Shown piece after piece: positions 52,402 through 61,160 of a DNA stretch of 64,000 nucleotides. Every line of letters begins with the position of its first letter. Within the stretch, counting starts at the first letter, position 1. Both the position numbers and the translations under genes were made by a program. The stretch covers positions 510,661-574,660 of the forward strand of contig NZ_OY761810.1 in NCBI RefSeq assembly GCF_963664915.1. Direction: 5' to 3'. Below the pieces are notes generated by a model. It searched no databases, was not told the DNA's origin, and saw nothing but the letters and a program-made list of their open reading frames with translations. The stretch is from an uncultured Caproiciproducens sp. (GTDB lineage: Bacteria > Bacillota > Clostridia > Oscillospirales > Acutalibacteraceae).

Positions 52402-53024
52402 TATGCATACACCTCCTCAATCTGAGCTACGGCATCTTTCAGCACGATGAACCTGTCTGCATTTAAGATGTCATAGACATTCAAGGTGTTGGCCATTGCT
52501 GTTTTTACTCCCGGGATATTGGCTGCCGAAGCAATTACCTTTTCGTTCACCTCAGGGAGAACGATGAGGGCTTTTTTCTCGGAGCCGATTGCCTTGAGCA
52601 TTGCAACGATGGTCTTAGTCTTATATTCATCAAGTGAAATCTTGTCAAGCACGATTATTTCGTTGTCGATCACTTTGCTTGAAAGAGCTGACTTCATGGC
52701 AAGACGCTTTACCTTTTTGTTTAACGAATAACTATAGTCGCGCGGCTTTGGAGCAAATACGATACCGCCGTGAGTCCACTGCGGTGAACGTGTGGAACCC
52801 TGTCTTGCGTGACCGGTGCCCTTCTGTCTCCACGGCTTTCTGCCGCCGCCCGAAACCTCGGCGCGGGTTAGTGCCGACTGTGTGCCCTGACGCTGGTTTG
52901 CAAGGTAATTCACTACCATGTCATGCAGAACCATTGCATTGGGTTCAATTCCGAATATGGCATCGGAAAGGTCGATTTTCTCTACTTCTTTGCCGGCCAT
53001 ATCAAGTACTGCTACTTTAGGCAT
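52401..53024 (-). CDS. rplD: Ribosomal protein L4
   Basis: A 207-residue L4 protein with the rRNA-binding loop [24 protein letters not shown] and [18 protein letters not shown]. In Escherichia coli L4 represses its own S10 operon through the leader; here a leader hairpin exists upstream of rpsJ, so control of that kind is conceivable but unproven. Confidence 0.98.
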   Translation of the reverse strand: MPKVAVLDMAGKEVEKIDLSDAIFGIEPNAMVLHDMVVNYLANQRQGTQSALTRAEVSGGGRKPWRQKGTGHARQGSTRSPQWTHGGIVFAPKPRDYSYSLNKKVKRLAMKSALSSKVIDNEIIVLDKISLDEYKTKTIVAMLKAIGSEKKALIVLPEVNEKVIASAANIPGVKTAMANTLNVYDILNADRFIVLKDAVAQIEEVYA

Positions 53025-53041
53025 TACAATTCCTCCTTCCC

Positions 53042-53674
53042 TTACGCCTTAACGCTGTCATGGATTACTACGATTCCGCCGTTCGGGCCAGGAACTGCGC
53101 CCTTAATAGCAATCAGGTTGTTTTCCACATCCACTTTGGCAACGGTTAAATTCTGAACCGTGACCTTCTCGGCGCCCAAGTGACCAGCCATCTTTAGGCC
53201 AGGGAACACTCTTGACGGATCCGAGCAGGAACCATTGGAACCACCGTGGCGGGCAACAGGGCCTGTACCATGTGATTCCTTCAATCTTTGGAAATTCCAG
53301 CGCTTAATTACGCCGGCGTATCCCTTACCTTTGCTGGTGCCGGTGACATCAACCTTGTCCCCTGCTGCAAATGTGTCCGCTTTTACAAGATCACCCACGT
53401 TGAAAACATCTGTGTCTTCCAGTCTGAATTCTCTTAGGGTTTTCTTCGGAGCAACATCCGCCTTTGCGAAGTGGCCCTTCATAGGCTTTGTAACTTTTTG
53501 CGGCTTTAAATCGCCGTAGCCCATCTGAATTGCCGCGTAGCCGTCGTTTTCAACCGTTTTCTTCTGTGAGATGACACAGGGACCGGCCTGAACAACCGTT
53601 ACAGGGATCACATTTCCCTTTTCGTCGAAAATCTGCGTCATGCCGACTTTCTTGCCGATAATACCTTTTTGCAT
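53042..53674 (-). CDS. rplC: Ribosomal protein L3
   Basis: A 210-residue L3 protein: [22 protein letters not shown] and the central [29 protein letters not shown]. It is one of the first proteins to bind 23S rRNA. A small GTTGGC-TAAT-GCCAAC hairpin lies in the 68-base gap to rpsJ. Confidence 0.98.
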   Translation of the reverse strand: MQKGIIGKKVGMTQIFDEKGNVIPVTVVQAGPCVISQKKTVENDGYAAIQMGYGDLKPQKVTKPMKGHFAKADVAPKKTLREFRLEDTDVFNVGDLVKADTFAAGDKVDVTGTSKGKGYAGVIKRWNFQRLKESHGTGPVARHGGSNGSCSDPSRVFPGLKMAGHLGAEKVTVQNLTVAKVDVENNLIAIKGAVPGPNGGIVVIHDSVKA

Positions 53675-53742
53675 TATTTTACCTCCTATGCAGGTTATTG
53701 GTTGGCATTAGCCAACTTGACCTCGGCCGCTGGTTGGTTCAA

Positions 53743-54054
53743 CTAGAGTTTAATCTCTATTTCAACGCCTGCGGGGAGCTCTAGACCCATCAAAGCCTCT
53801 ACGGTTTTGTTGGATGGTCTGAGAATGTCGATAAGTCTCTTGTGCGTTCTCATCTCGAATTGTTCACGGCTGTCCTTGTACTTGTGAACAGCACGCAGAA
53901 CCGTAATGATCTGCTTTTCAGTCGGGAGCGGAACTGGTCCGGCAACCCTTGCGCCCGTGCGCTTCGCTGTCTGCACAATCTTTTCAGCCGACTGATCAAC
54001 CAACTGATGATCGTAGCCCTTAATTCTTATCCTGATTTTTTCCTTGACTGCCAC
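53743..54054 (-). CDS. rpsJ: Ribosomal protein S10
   Basis: A 103-residue S10 protein: [40 protein letters not shown] and the C-terminal [30 protein letters not shown] region (in two parts). The start is GTG 54054, 9 bases after AAGGAGG; the longer frame to 54135 is non-homologous. It opens the superoperon, and S10 also acts in Nus-dependent antitermination. Confidence 0.97.
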   Translation of the reverse strand: MAVKEKIRIRIKGYDHQLVDQSAEKIVQTAKRTGARVAGPVPLPTEKQIITVLRAVHKYKDSREQFEMRTHKRLIDILRPSNKTVEALMGLELPAGVEIEIKL

Positions 54055-54181
54055 TGTGAATCGCCTCCTTATTGTAGTTGGCGGGCGGCGTTTTTCAAAT
54101 CCTAACACTGTGCCGGGTGTTCCCTCATAACACATTTAAAAACCGGATTCACTTTTACAAGTTAAATCCGGGTGTCGGCAT

Positions 54182-54250
54182 AAAAAACGTCTGAGCATAA
54201 TAAGAGCGTAAACGCAGTAAACCGCATTCTATTCTCTTATCGCACGCTCA
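54182..54250 (-). terminator. Candidate attenuator hairpin in the S10 leader
   Basis: The stem described in the leader entry, followed by CG and TTTTTT, is located about 130 bases upstream of the rpsJ start codon. Confidence 0.55.
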
Positions 54251-54357
54251 AAGTATCTGTCGCCCGGTTTAAAATCGGACATACTCCACGGAAAAACCGG
54301 CGTATTTCAGCCGCAACCTCCCGCTTCATCGCATATCTGTCGCAGTCGTGCTTGATT

Positions 54358-54386
54358 ATAATACCATAAGAGGATCTATTATGCAA
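54358..54386 (-). promoter_or_regulatory. Promoter of the S10 superoperon
   Basis: On the minus strand TTGCAT (54386-54381), a 17-base spacer and TATTAT (54363-54358), in an A/T-rich upstream setting like the UP elements of strong promoters. Confidence 0.75.
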
Positions 54387-54440
54387 GACTTATTTTCTCT
54401 TTATTGCAAGAAATTTATGCATCATATTTAGTGATATTGT

Positions 54441-54683
54441 CTATCTTTGGTTTCTGTTCTTATGAACCAGATAATAAACAACAGCCACGAGCAGTACAAC
54501 CGCAACCTGTGCAATAAAGAATTCAACATTAAAAGAATTGTAAACCAATATGCCGGTCGACCCGTCCGCGCCGCCGATCACACCGGCCGATATGCCGTCC
54601 CGTCTATTCATAAGTAACTTGATCCCAGCATAGAGCAAAATTCCCAAATAGATGCCCACCAGCGCCGCAAGTATCCTTCTCAA
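54441..54683 (-). CDS. Small membrane protein resembling an OadB fragment
   Basis: An 80-residue protein with two hydrophobic segments and, between them, AGVIGGADGSTGILV, which matches AGVIGAADGPTSILV, the Na+-site segment in the beta subunit of Na+-translocating decarboxylases (a full copy is at 59407-60546). It is far too short to be a beta subunit (about 380 residues). Either it is a remnant or a stand-alone member of the same fold; a clean ORF with normal hydrophobic ends favours the latter. A Na+-linked role is inference. Confidence 0.65.
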   Translation of the reverse strand: MRRILAALVGIYLGILLYAGIKLLMNRRDGISAGVIGGADGSTGILVYNSFNVEFFIAQVAVVLLVAVVYYLVHKNRNQR

Positions 54684-54795
54684 TAGAAAGCCCCTCCGTT
54701 TTCATTCTTAGTTCATGCTAATCATTATAATGCATTATCTAAAAAAAGACAACCGGAGGGGCTTTCTTATGGATTGTTACAGGTGAATTTTGATG

Positions 54796-55653
54796 TTAGA
54801 TGAAATTTTTCCAAATTTCATTGCTGGTGGCATATGGTTTAATCTGCGCGTAGGTCAGGCTAAGCTTAACAAGGCGATTCTCAGGTTTTGTTATTTGAAA
54901 GGCAAATCCGACGTCATATTTTGTAAAATAGACCGCGCCGGAATCCAGAGCCGACTTAATGACACCGGCCGTTACCGACGGTGCAATATCGGAACTTAAC
55001 TGCTGCTTTGCAGCTGTTTCAAGAAGCTTGTAAAGCGCGTCGTTTTTAACGATCAGGTCTTTCATCTCAAGGGCAGTGCCGGTCTTTAGATTGATATTCA
55101 CGGCACGGAGCGTATGGACATTTTCCGCTTTTGCAGAAAGCTTTACATACTCATTGAAGCCAATACTGATAAAGCTCTTTCCCTCATAGGTCACATCGCT
55201 GTTCACCTTGACCGTTGTTTTTTCGGTCTTTGCGCCAGTCCCCAAAGAATTGATGGTTTTCAGCGCGGAGGCTTTGATCGCCGTATTCGCCTTATCGGCG
55301 CCGGTAACTTTACCGGACAGTACGGGGTAAGATGCCGAATAGGTCATGTTGCCATTTTTATAGGTGTATTTTTCATCTTTTACGGTATAAGTTCCGTTAT
55401 TTTCTCCTGAAATTGCTTTTGGATTTTCCACTTTTGGAGCCTGGCTCGGCGTTGTAACCTTGCTGGAAACCGCCGTGCCGGAAGATGCCGTACCGGAAGA
55501 TACCGTACCGCTGCCGGCGCCGCTTGTCACCCCGCCGTCTGAAGCCGTCTGGCTTGTAACACCCGATACATTAGTCGGTGCGGCCTGACCTTTGCAGGCC
55601 GCCAGGGCAAACACCATGGTAAATGCGCAAATAAGCGCTCCAATTTTTTTCAT
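54796..55653 (-). CDS. Lipoprotein with RsiV-like (DUF3298/DUF4163-type) domain
   Basis: A 285-residue lipoprotein: signal peptide with lipobox LAAC (about residues 17-20), a Ser/Thr-rich linker (SGAGSGTVSSGTASSG) and a C-terminal domain from about residue 90, with INSLGTGAKTEKTTVKVNSDVTYEGKSF and HTLRAVNINLKTG, recalling the extracellular part of anti-sigma factor RsiV and related proteins. It has no anti-sigma domain. ATG 55653 is chosen although the AAAGGAG is 11 bases away; the GTG at 55665 overlaps the site. A possible role is binding of a wall component, which is inferred. Confidence 0.8.
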   Translation of the reverse strand: MKKIGALICAFTMVFALAACKGQAAPTNVSGVTSQTASDGGVTSGAGSGTVSSGTASSGTAVSSKVTTPSQAPKVENPKAISGENNGTYTVKDEKYTYKNGNMTYSASYPVLSGKVTGADKANTAIKASALKTINSLGTGAKTEKTTVKVNSDVTYEGKSFISIGFNEYVKLSAKAENVHTLRAVNINLKTGTALEMKDLIVKNDALYKLLETAAKQQLSSDIAPSVTAGVIKSALDSGAVYFTKYDVGFAFQITKPENRLVKLSLTYAQIKPYATSNEIWKNFI

Positions 55654-56006
55654 TGATAAATTCACTCCTTTGGTTATGTTTTTCTGCAGGACACAGGCAG
55701 TCCGGTGCCGGGCCGCTGTGTCGGAGCAGGGTATGCGGCAAAGAGCCGCATACTGTCAATATCGTCTTTACATCTGCCAACGTTTAACTATGCTAACACA
55801 TCAGGCTAAAAAAATCAAATTACAATGCCGTTATGGATATGACAGAAATCCGCGGCAGTGTTACTTTTATATACAGTATATCATACAGTATTTTCCATTT
55901 TAGGGAGATTCATTCAATTCTTAAAAATAAATCTATGAAAATAAGGAAACGAAAGGCAGATGTCTTCCGTTTCCAAGTGCGGCAGTGCTGTGAAAGCAAG
56001 CCGGAT
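55654..56006. other. Intergenic region between the lipoprotein and the LCP gene
   Basis: A 353-base gap. It holds a 9-bp perfect hairpin (GTATGCGGC with GCCGCATAC, 55731-55753) without a T tail, in the presumed 5' leader of the lipoprotein gene, next to a minus-strand TTGACA. Farther up is an A/T-rich block with a repeated ACTGTAT near 55878-55890. No terminator is clear. No gene is seen. Confidence 0.4.
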
Positions 56007-57071
56007 TCAGAATACCTGATTCCAATAAATATACTGCAAGAGACTGTTCTGATACTTTTCGATATTCGGAACAAGCACCGTTGCATTCGACTGCTGAATC
56101 TTGACCTGTTTTACCTCGTACAAGTCTTCCGACGGCCTGAAATACCCAACCGGAAAATCCCGGCAGGCATAGGCATCCGTCCCCAGTTTCAGCGCGGTTT
56201 CCGAATTCAGATTGGTTTGGACAAAAGGAAGCAGTTTTTTCGCAAGTTTGGCCAGGGTTCCTGCATCCATGGATTCCAGCCTGCTGATGATTCCCGCCGA
56301 TACCTTCTGCATACGCTGCAACCTCAACTCTTCCCCGCCGATTTGGCGGATTCGGGAATAATACAACGCCTGCTTGCCGGAAAGAGTCTGGTCCCCCGCC
56401 TGAATATACCGGTCGGCGGGTGCCCCTGAATAACGATTGACAAGAGCGGCTTCTTCCCCGGTCACATTCATGGGGACTCCTCCCAGAGAATCAACGGCTT
56501 TTACAAAGCCGTTAAAGTCGATTACCGCGTAATCATCCACATCAATTTTAAAATTCTGCTCAATTGTTTTCACGCTCAGTTCCGCTCCGCCAAGCTGATA
56601 GGCCGCGTTTATCCTGTTTTTCCCATTTTGCGGAATTTCCACATACAGATCGCGCGGGAAAGGCGTAAGAATCCATCGTTCACTGCTTTTTCTGTGGTCG
56701 ATGGAAAGAAGCATGATACAGTCGCTCCGCCCGGGTTCATTTCCATCCGCCGCATCCACGCCGAGAATCAGAATATTCCAAACCGCATCATCGTGGTAAA
56801 GGCCATTTACCAAACCCGGCTGGCCGGAAAAGGCAGATGCCGCACCGCTTTGAATTTGTGAACCATTCAGGACAGTGCCGTCAGGTTTTAACAGCTTCGC
56901 CGCAAATGTCAGTCCCAGCACGAGAACAGCCAAACACGCGGCGCAGGCGGCAAACTCTGAAAATCCGGACCGATGCCTGCCCACGGAGTGCTTTCCGCTC
57001 ATTACCTTGTCCCTCAGCCCTTCACTTGCATGAATCCGGTTGACAGAATGAATCAAATCCTCCGTCCTCAT
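56007..57071 (-). CDS. LytR-CpsA-Psr family protein encoded as sigma-factor partner
   Basis: A 354-residue membrane protein. Residues 1-38 are cytoplasmic, 39-62 hydrophobic, and the rest is an extracellular LCP domain: NILILGVDAADGNEPGRSDCIMLLSIDHR, ILTPFPRDLYVEIP, NRINAAYQLGGAE and QALYYSRIRQ. LCP enzymes transfer teichoic-acid-type polymers to peptidoglycan; Asp and Arg residues typical of the family are in these motifs. The start overlaps the sigma-factor stop by 4 bases, the position normally held by an anti-sigma gene, so its cytosolic part may bind the sigma factor. That idea is inference. Confidence 0.85.
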   Translation of the reverse strand: MRTEDLIHSVNRIHASEGLRDKVMSGKHSVGRHRSGFSEFAACAACLAVLVLGLTFAAKLLKPDGTVLNGSQIQSGAASAFSGQPGLVNGLYHDDAVWNILILGVDAADGNEPGRSDCIMLLSIDHRKSSERWILTPFPRDLYVEIPQNGKNRINAAYQLGGAELSVKTIEQNFKIDVDDYAVIDFNGFVKAVDSLGGVPMNVTGEEAALVNRYSGAPADRYIQAGDQTLSGKQALYYSRIRQIGGEELRLQRMQKVSAGIISRLESMDAGTLAKLAKKLLPFVQTNLNSETALKLGTDAYACRDFPVGYFRPSEDLYEVKQVKIQQSNATVLVPNIEKYQNSLLQYIYWNQVF

Positions 57072-57559
57072 GATATCAGCTCCTCTCTCATCTGTAATTT
57101 CAGTTTCTCTCTGCCGCGATGAAGAGCTACCTTGACGGCATTCTCCCCCATCCCCAGAATGTCGGATATTTCCCTGATTTTATATCCTTCGACATAATGA
57201 AGATATAAAATGGTTTTGTAGTTCGGCGGAAGCTCCATCAGCTGTTCCAGCACCTCTATCTGTTCCGATGTTTCGGCATACTCTCCGATTTCTTCAAGAG
57301 ATACGGTCTTTCGAAAAAAGAAACGCCTTCTTTTGTCCCGGCTGCCGTTCGCCGCAACCCGGATAAACCATGCCTTTTCGTGCTCTAAGCTGTGAAACTC
57401 GGGGCATTTCTGCAAATATTTTGCAAAGGTATCCTGCACCACATCCTCCGCGTCTTCCCTATTGCACAGAATAACCATACACAGCTTGAACAGCATATTC
57501 CCGTACAAGTCATATTTCTCCGACAGATGATCGTCCGGGTGCCTCAGTTGCTTTCCCAT
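57068..57559 (-). CDS. ECF-type RNA polymerase sigma factor
   Basis: A 163-residue sigma-70 family factor with only regions 2 and 4. Region 2 has LYGNMLFKLCMVILCNREDAEDVVQDTFAKYL; region 4 has LPPNYKTILYLHYVEGYKIREISDILGMGENAVKVALHRGR. The start at 57559 follows AAAGGAG; the frame to 57637 has no site. The next gene is the LCP protein. It probably controls envelope-related genes, including its own operon; no -35/-10 of its own type was identified. Confidence 0.93.
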   Translation of the reverse strand: MGKQLRHPDDHLSEKYDLYGNMLFKLCMVILCNREDAEDVVQDTFAKYLQKCPEFHSLEHEKAWFIRVAANGSRDKRRRFFFRKTVSLEEIGEYAETSEQIEVLEQLMELPPNYKTILYLHYVEGYKIREISDILGMGENAVKVALHRGREKLKLQMREELIS

Positions 57560-57634
57560 AGATTCATCTCCTTTCACAAATAACACGTTTGAGCAGCCTA
57601 AAAGGTTACAACATTTAAAAATAATGTGATTATG

Positions 57635-57665
57635 CAAAAACAGCCGCGGAATAATTCCGCGGCTG
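57635..57665 (-). terminator. Terminator of proS
   Basis: A 12-bp perfect stem (57641-57652 with 57654-57665) followed on the minus strand by TTTTTGC. Confidence 0.88.
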
Positions 57666-57691
57666 CGCCAAAACTGTATTCTGTTCCGGTA

Positions 57692-59128
57692 TTAATACGC
57701 CTTGCCCCAATAGACCATCGATTTGGCCGGTTTGCCGCAGCAGACGCAGGTATCGGCGATATGCTCCTGTTCCAGCGGCATACAGCGGGAAGACACACCG
57801 GCGGCTTCCTTAAGCTTTTCCTCGCAGGCCACGTCGCCGCACCACATCGCTTTGATAAAGCCCGGTTTGTTGTCCGCAATGTCTTTCAGCTCATCCATGT
57901 TCGAAGCGGCATAAGTCATGCTTTCCCTGCGGGCGAGTGCATTTTCGTATATGCCTTTGCGGACTTCTTCAAGCTGTTCCGCAATGGCGGTTTCCAAGTT
58001 ATCGAGCGGCACAAAAACCTTTTCACGGTCATTGCGGCGCACCAGCACACACTGATTTTTTTCAATATCCTTTGGGCCGATTTCCAGACGGAGCGGAACG
58101 CCCTTCATTTCATACTGGGCGAATTTCCAGCCTGGGGTATTGTCCGAATCGTCCACGCGCACACGAAAGCTCTTTTTCAGCCGTTCACGCAGCTCCTGCG
58201 CTTTTTCCAGCACGCCGGGCTTATGCTGCGCGATTGGAAGGATAATTACCTGTATCGGCGCGACGGCGGGCGGAAGCACAAGACCGTTGTTGTCGCCGTG
58301 CGTCATGATGATGCCGCCGATCACACGGGTGCTCATGCCCCAGGATGTCTGGAACGGATGGCAGATCGAATTGTCCCTGCCCTGAAAGGTAACGTTGAAC
58401 GCCTTTGCGAAGCCGTCGCCGAAATAATGGCTGGTTCCGGACTGAAGTGCCTTGCCGTCATGCATCATGGCCTCAATGGTGTAGGTTGCCACGGCACCGG
58501 CGAATTTTTCCTTGTCGGTCTTGCGGCCCTTAATAACAGGCATGGCAAGATCGTTCTCGCAAAAGTCGGCATATACCCTAAGCATCTGTTCCGTCTCGGC
58601 CTCGGCCTCCTCTGCGGTTTCGTGCATGGTGTGGCCTTCCTGCCAGTGAAATTCCACCGAGCGCAGGAACGGGCGCGTGGTTTTCTCCCAGCGGACAACG
58701 GAGCACCACTGATTGTAAAGCTTAGGCAAGTCGCGCCAGGACTGAATCACCTTTGCGTAATGGTCGCAGAACAGTGTTTCAGAAGTCGGGCGGACACACA
58801 TTCTCTCCTGCAGTTTTTCGTTCCCGCCCATGGTGACCCAGGCAACCTCGGGGGCAAAGCCCTGTACATGGTCTTTTTCTTTGTTGAGCAGACTTTCCGG
58901 TATAAACATCGGCATGGAAACATTTTCGTGGCCAAGCTCCTTGAATCTTGTGTCAAGGATATGCTGGATATTTTCCCATATGGCCCATCCGTACGGCTCA
59001 ATGACCATGCAGCCGCGCACACTGGTGTAATCCATCAGTTCCGCTTTTTTCACAATATCGGTATACCATTTGGCAAAATCCTCCTCCATGGGAGTAATCG
59101 CCTCTACCATTTTCTTCTGTTCCGCCAT
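57692..59128 (-). CDS. proS: Prolyl-tRNA synthetase, ProS type 3
   Basis: A 478-residue class II synthetase of the short, eukaryote/archaeal-like ProS form with no editing insert. Motif 2 is [26 protein letters not shown] and motif 3 [16 protein letters not shown]; the C-terminal part ends in a zinc-type [18 protein letters not shown]. It charges tRNA-Pro. It lacks a T-box leader in the 80-base upstream gap and lies between a terminator and the oadG-like gene. Confidence 0.97.
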   Translation of the reverse strand: MAEQKKMVEAITPMEEDFAKWYTDIVKKAELMDYTSVRGCMVIEPYGWAIWENIQHILDTRFKELGHENVSMPMFIPESLLNKEKDHVQGFAPEVAWVTMGGNEKLQERMCVRPTSETLFCDHYAKVIQSWRDLPKLYNQWCSVVRWEKTTRPFLRSVEFHWQEGHTMHETAEEAEAETEQMLRVYADFCENDLAMPVIKGRKTDKEKFAGAVATYTIEAMMHDGKALQSGTSHYFGDGFAKAFNVTFQGRDNSICHPFQTSWGMSTRVIGGIIMTHGDNNGLVLPPAVAPIQVIILPIAQHKPGVLEKAQELRERLKKSFRVRVDDSDNTPGWKFAQYEMKGVPLRLEIGPKDIEKNQCVLVRRNDREKVFVPLDNLETAIAEQLEEVRKGIYENALARRESMTYAASNMDELKDIADNKPGFIKAMWCGDVACEEKLKEAAGVSSRCMPLEQEHIADTCVCCGKPAKSMVYWGKAY

Positions 59129-59208
59129 TCTAATGTCTCCTCGATTCTGTTAGATTGTAAAGGATAAAGCGAACCCCCCGGCTCTGTGCACATGCCAAGG
59201 GGGTCCCG

Positions 59209-59406
59209 TTAATGGTTCTGATCCGTATCATCTTTCTTTCCGGTGGATTTGTTAAGTATGACAATCACAGCGTAAATCAAAAGCATTACGATAAAAATTC
59301 CAAGCATCCCTTTACCCATCAGCGAGAATGATTTCCCAAGATCGCTGCTGCTGACGTCGCCCATAAGACTTTTAAACGCGATTGCTAACACGTTCCAACG
59401 CATCAT
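59209..59406 (-). CDS. Small membrane protein, decarboxylase gamma-subunit-like
   Basis: A 65-residue protein with one hydrophobic segment (MLGIFIVMLLIYAVIVILNK) and a charged C-terminus (STGKKDDTDQNH). This is the layout of OadG/GcdG-type subunits of Na+-translocating decarboxylases, and the gene directly follows a beta-subunit gene with no gap, so a gamma role is likely but rests on context. GGGGGA lies 8 bases before ATG. Confidence 0.68.
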   Translation of the reverse strand: MMRWNVLAIAFKSLMGDVSSSDLGKSFSLMGKGMLGIFIVMLLIYAVIVILNKSTGKKDDTDQNH

Positions 59407-60546
59407 TTATATCATCCCCCAAATTCTGGCAAGATTCAGGATAATGCCTCCAGCGACAACCGACCCGATCTGACCGGCCACATTGGCGCCTACCGCATGC
59501 ATCAGGATATGGTTCTGATTGTCTTCTTTCAACGCCATTTTCTGAATGACCCTTGCGGACATCGGGAATGCCGATATTCCGGCACCGCCGACCATCGGAT
59601 TAATTTTCTTCTCCTTCGGAAGGAAAAGATTCAGTATCTTTGCAAAAACGACCCCGCCAATGGTGTCGAACACAAAAGCGAAAAGTCCCAGTCCCATAAT
59701 GATCAGGGTTCCAAGTGTAAGGAACTGCTCCGCCCTCATCTGGTAGGCGATGGTAATTCCCAAAAAGATGGTAATCAGATTGGCAAGGGGGCCCTGCGCG
59801 GTCTGAGAAAGATTCTCCAGCTTGCCGCTTTCGCGAATTAAATTACCAAACATTAAAAATCCGACAAGGGCCACCGAATCCGGCGCGATCAGGCCCGCAA
59901 TTAACGTTACAATGATTGGAAATAATATTTTAGTAGTTTTAGAAACAGCCCTCGGATTATACGGCATCCGAATCATACGCTCTTTTTTTGTGGTAACAAG
60001 ACGTATCGCGGCAGGCTGTATAATGGGAACCAGCGCCATATACGAATAAGCCGCCACCGCAATCGCACCCACATAGCTGCTGTGGAGTACCTGTGAAACC
60101 AAAATGGAAGTCGGGCCGTCCGCGGCGCCGATCACCCCGGCAGCCATGGCGTCCTTCAGCGGAAAACCCAGCAGAACCGCCAGTACCACCGTCAGGAAAA
60201 TGCCGAACTGCGCCGCGCCGCCAAACAGCAGCATACGGGGATTTGAAAGCAGCGGTCCAAAATCAATCATCGCGCCGATTCCGACAAACAGCAAAAGAGG
60301 AAATGCCTCAGAAGCTACGATTCCCTTTTCGAACAGCCACTTCACGATGCCGGTGTCTCCCACTACCCCGGGCAGCGGCAGGTTTACAAGAATCGCACCG
60401 AATCCCATGGGCAAAAGCAATGCCGGTTCAAAATCTTTCTTAATGGCGAGCCAAATCAGCAGTCCGCCGATTAACCACATAACCAGCATTTTGGGATTTT
60501 CGATCATGAATTGAATGCCGTCTGTTAAAAAGCTGAATTCATTCAA
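59407..60546 (-). CDS. Na+-translocating decarboxylase beta subunit (OadB/GcdB-like)
   Basis: A 379-residue polytopic protein of the beta-subunit family. Motifs include DFGPLLSNPRMLLFGGAAQFG, AAGVIGAADGPTSILV (Na+ site), the repeated NLITIFLGITIAYQM, and VGGAGISAFPMSARVIQKM. The beta subunit couples biotin decarboxylation to Na+ export. No alpha (carboxyltransferase) or biotin carrier gene is near, so the substrate (oxaloacetate, glutaconyl-CoA or methylmalonyl-CoA) is open. TTG 60546 is chosen with AGGAG 11 bases upstream; the frame to 60582 has no site. Confidence 0.9.
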   Translation of the reverse strand: MNEFSFLTDGIQFMIENPKMLVMWLIGGLLIWLAIKKDFEPALLLPMGFGAILVNLPLPGVVGDTGIVKWLFEKGIVASEAFPLLLFVGIGAMIDFGPLLSNPRMLLFGGAAQFGIFLTVVLAVLLGFPLKDAMAAGVIGAADGPTSILVSQVLHSSYVGAIAVAAYSYMALVPIIQPAAIRLVTTKKERMIRMPYNPRAVSKTTKILFPIIVTLIAGLIAPDSVALVGFLMFGNLIRESGKLENLSQTAQGPLANLITIFLGITIAYQMRAEQFLTLGTLIIMGLGLFAFVFDTIGGVVFAKILNLFLPKEKKINPMVGGAGISAFPMSARVIQKMALKEDNQNHILMHAVGANVAGQIGSVVAGGIILNLARIWGMI

Positions 60547-60666
60547 CGACTTTAACACTCCTTCTGTTTTATAAAAACGCAAAACTTAAATTGATTATAT
60601 CTGAAATGCGGTGCTATTTCAAGTGAAAGCACAACAAAATTGCACAAAAACAGAATATAGTAAAAA

Positions 60667-60697
60667 AACCGCTGTGCAGATGCACAGCGGTTTTCAG
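60667..60697 (-). terminator. Terminator of acpP
   Basis: A 12-bp perfect stem (60667-60678 with 60682-60693) with A/T on both sides, so it may serve either strand. Confidence 0.85.
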
Positions 60698-60710
60698 AAG
60701 AAAATGTCAT

Positions 60711-60938
60711 CTAAACATTATCTTCAATGTACTTTACCAGTTCACCAACAGTTTTGATGTTATCAATTTCTTCATCGGGGACTTCAATTTCAAACTCATC
60801 CTCGATTGACATCAAAAGGTCAACTACATCCAAGGAATCGGCGCCTAAATCGTCAGCAATACTTGTCTCTGGGGTAATCGAATCCTCCTCAACGTCAAAC
60901 TGCTCACTGAGAATCGCCTTTACCTTCTCAAAAACCAT
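60711..60938 (-). CDS. acpP: Acyl carrier protein
   Basis: A 75-residue acyl carrier protein of fatty acid synthesis. The 4'-phosphopantetheine Ser is in DDLGADSLDVVDLLMSIED. It stands alone on the minus strand; in many Firmicutes acpP lies with plsX-fabD-fabG, which are absent here. RBS AAGGAGG lies before ATG 60938. Confidence 0.96.
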   Translation of the reverse strand: MVFEKVKAILSEQFDVEEDSITPETSIADDLGADSLDVVDLLMSIEDEFEIEVPDEEIDNIKTVGELVKYIEDNV

Positions 60939-61160
60939 GTCTTATCCTCCTTAGTAATCTTACAAATTTTGAATCATCGGCACGCGGAAAACGTTATTGT
61001 TTATTGTGGACAAAAATATCCCTCGTGTGTTACAATTGCCACAGAAAAAACCACATAAATCGCTCCGGACACTGATTGTCTAACCACATATTATTAGTAA
61101 ACTTTAACTTTGTCAATATATTTTTAACGTTTTTTACTCGGAAAGTAAGGAGAATGAAAA

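Larger units (their letters stand above)
54055..54440 (-). promoter_or_regulatory. S10 superoperon leader with promoter and terminator-like hairpin
   Basis: About 300 bases of untranslated leader run from the promoter to the rpsJ start. A long stem pairs 54192-54206 with 54234-54250 (TGAGC and ATAAGAG arms with an internal loop) and is followed on the minus strand by TTTTTT (54187-54182), the form of an intrinsic terminator or attenuator. A 10-base direct repeat (GCGACAGATA on the coding strand, at 54263-54254 and 54343-54334) lies upstream. No leader peptide or known L4-type leader was matched. Confidence 0.6.

Noticed and set aside
59129-59208. T-box leader upstream of proS
   Set aside because: The gap is only 80 bases and lacks the conserved T-box sequence and terminator/antiterminator pair.
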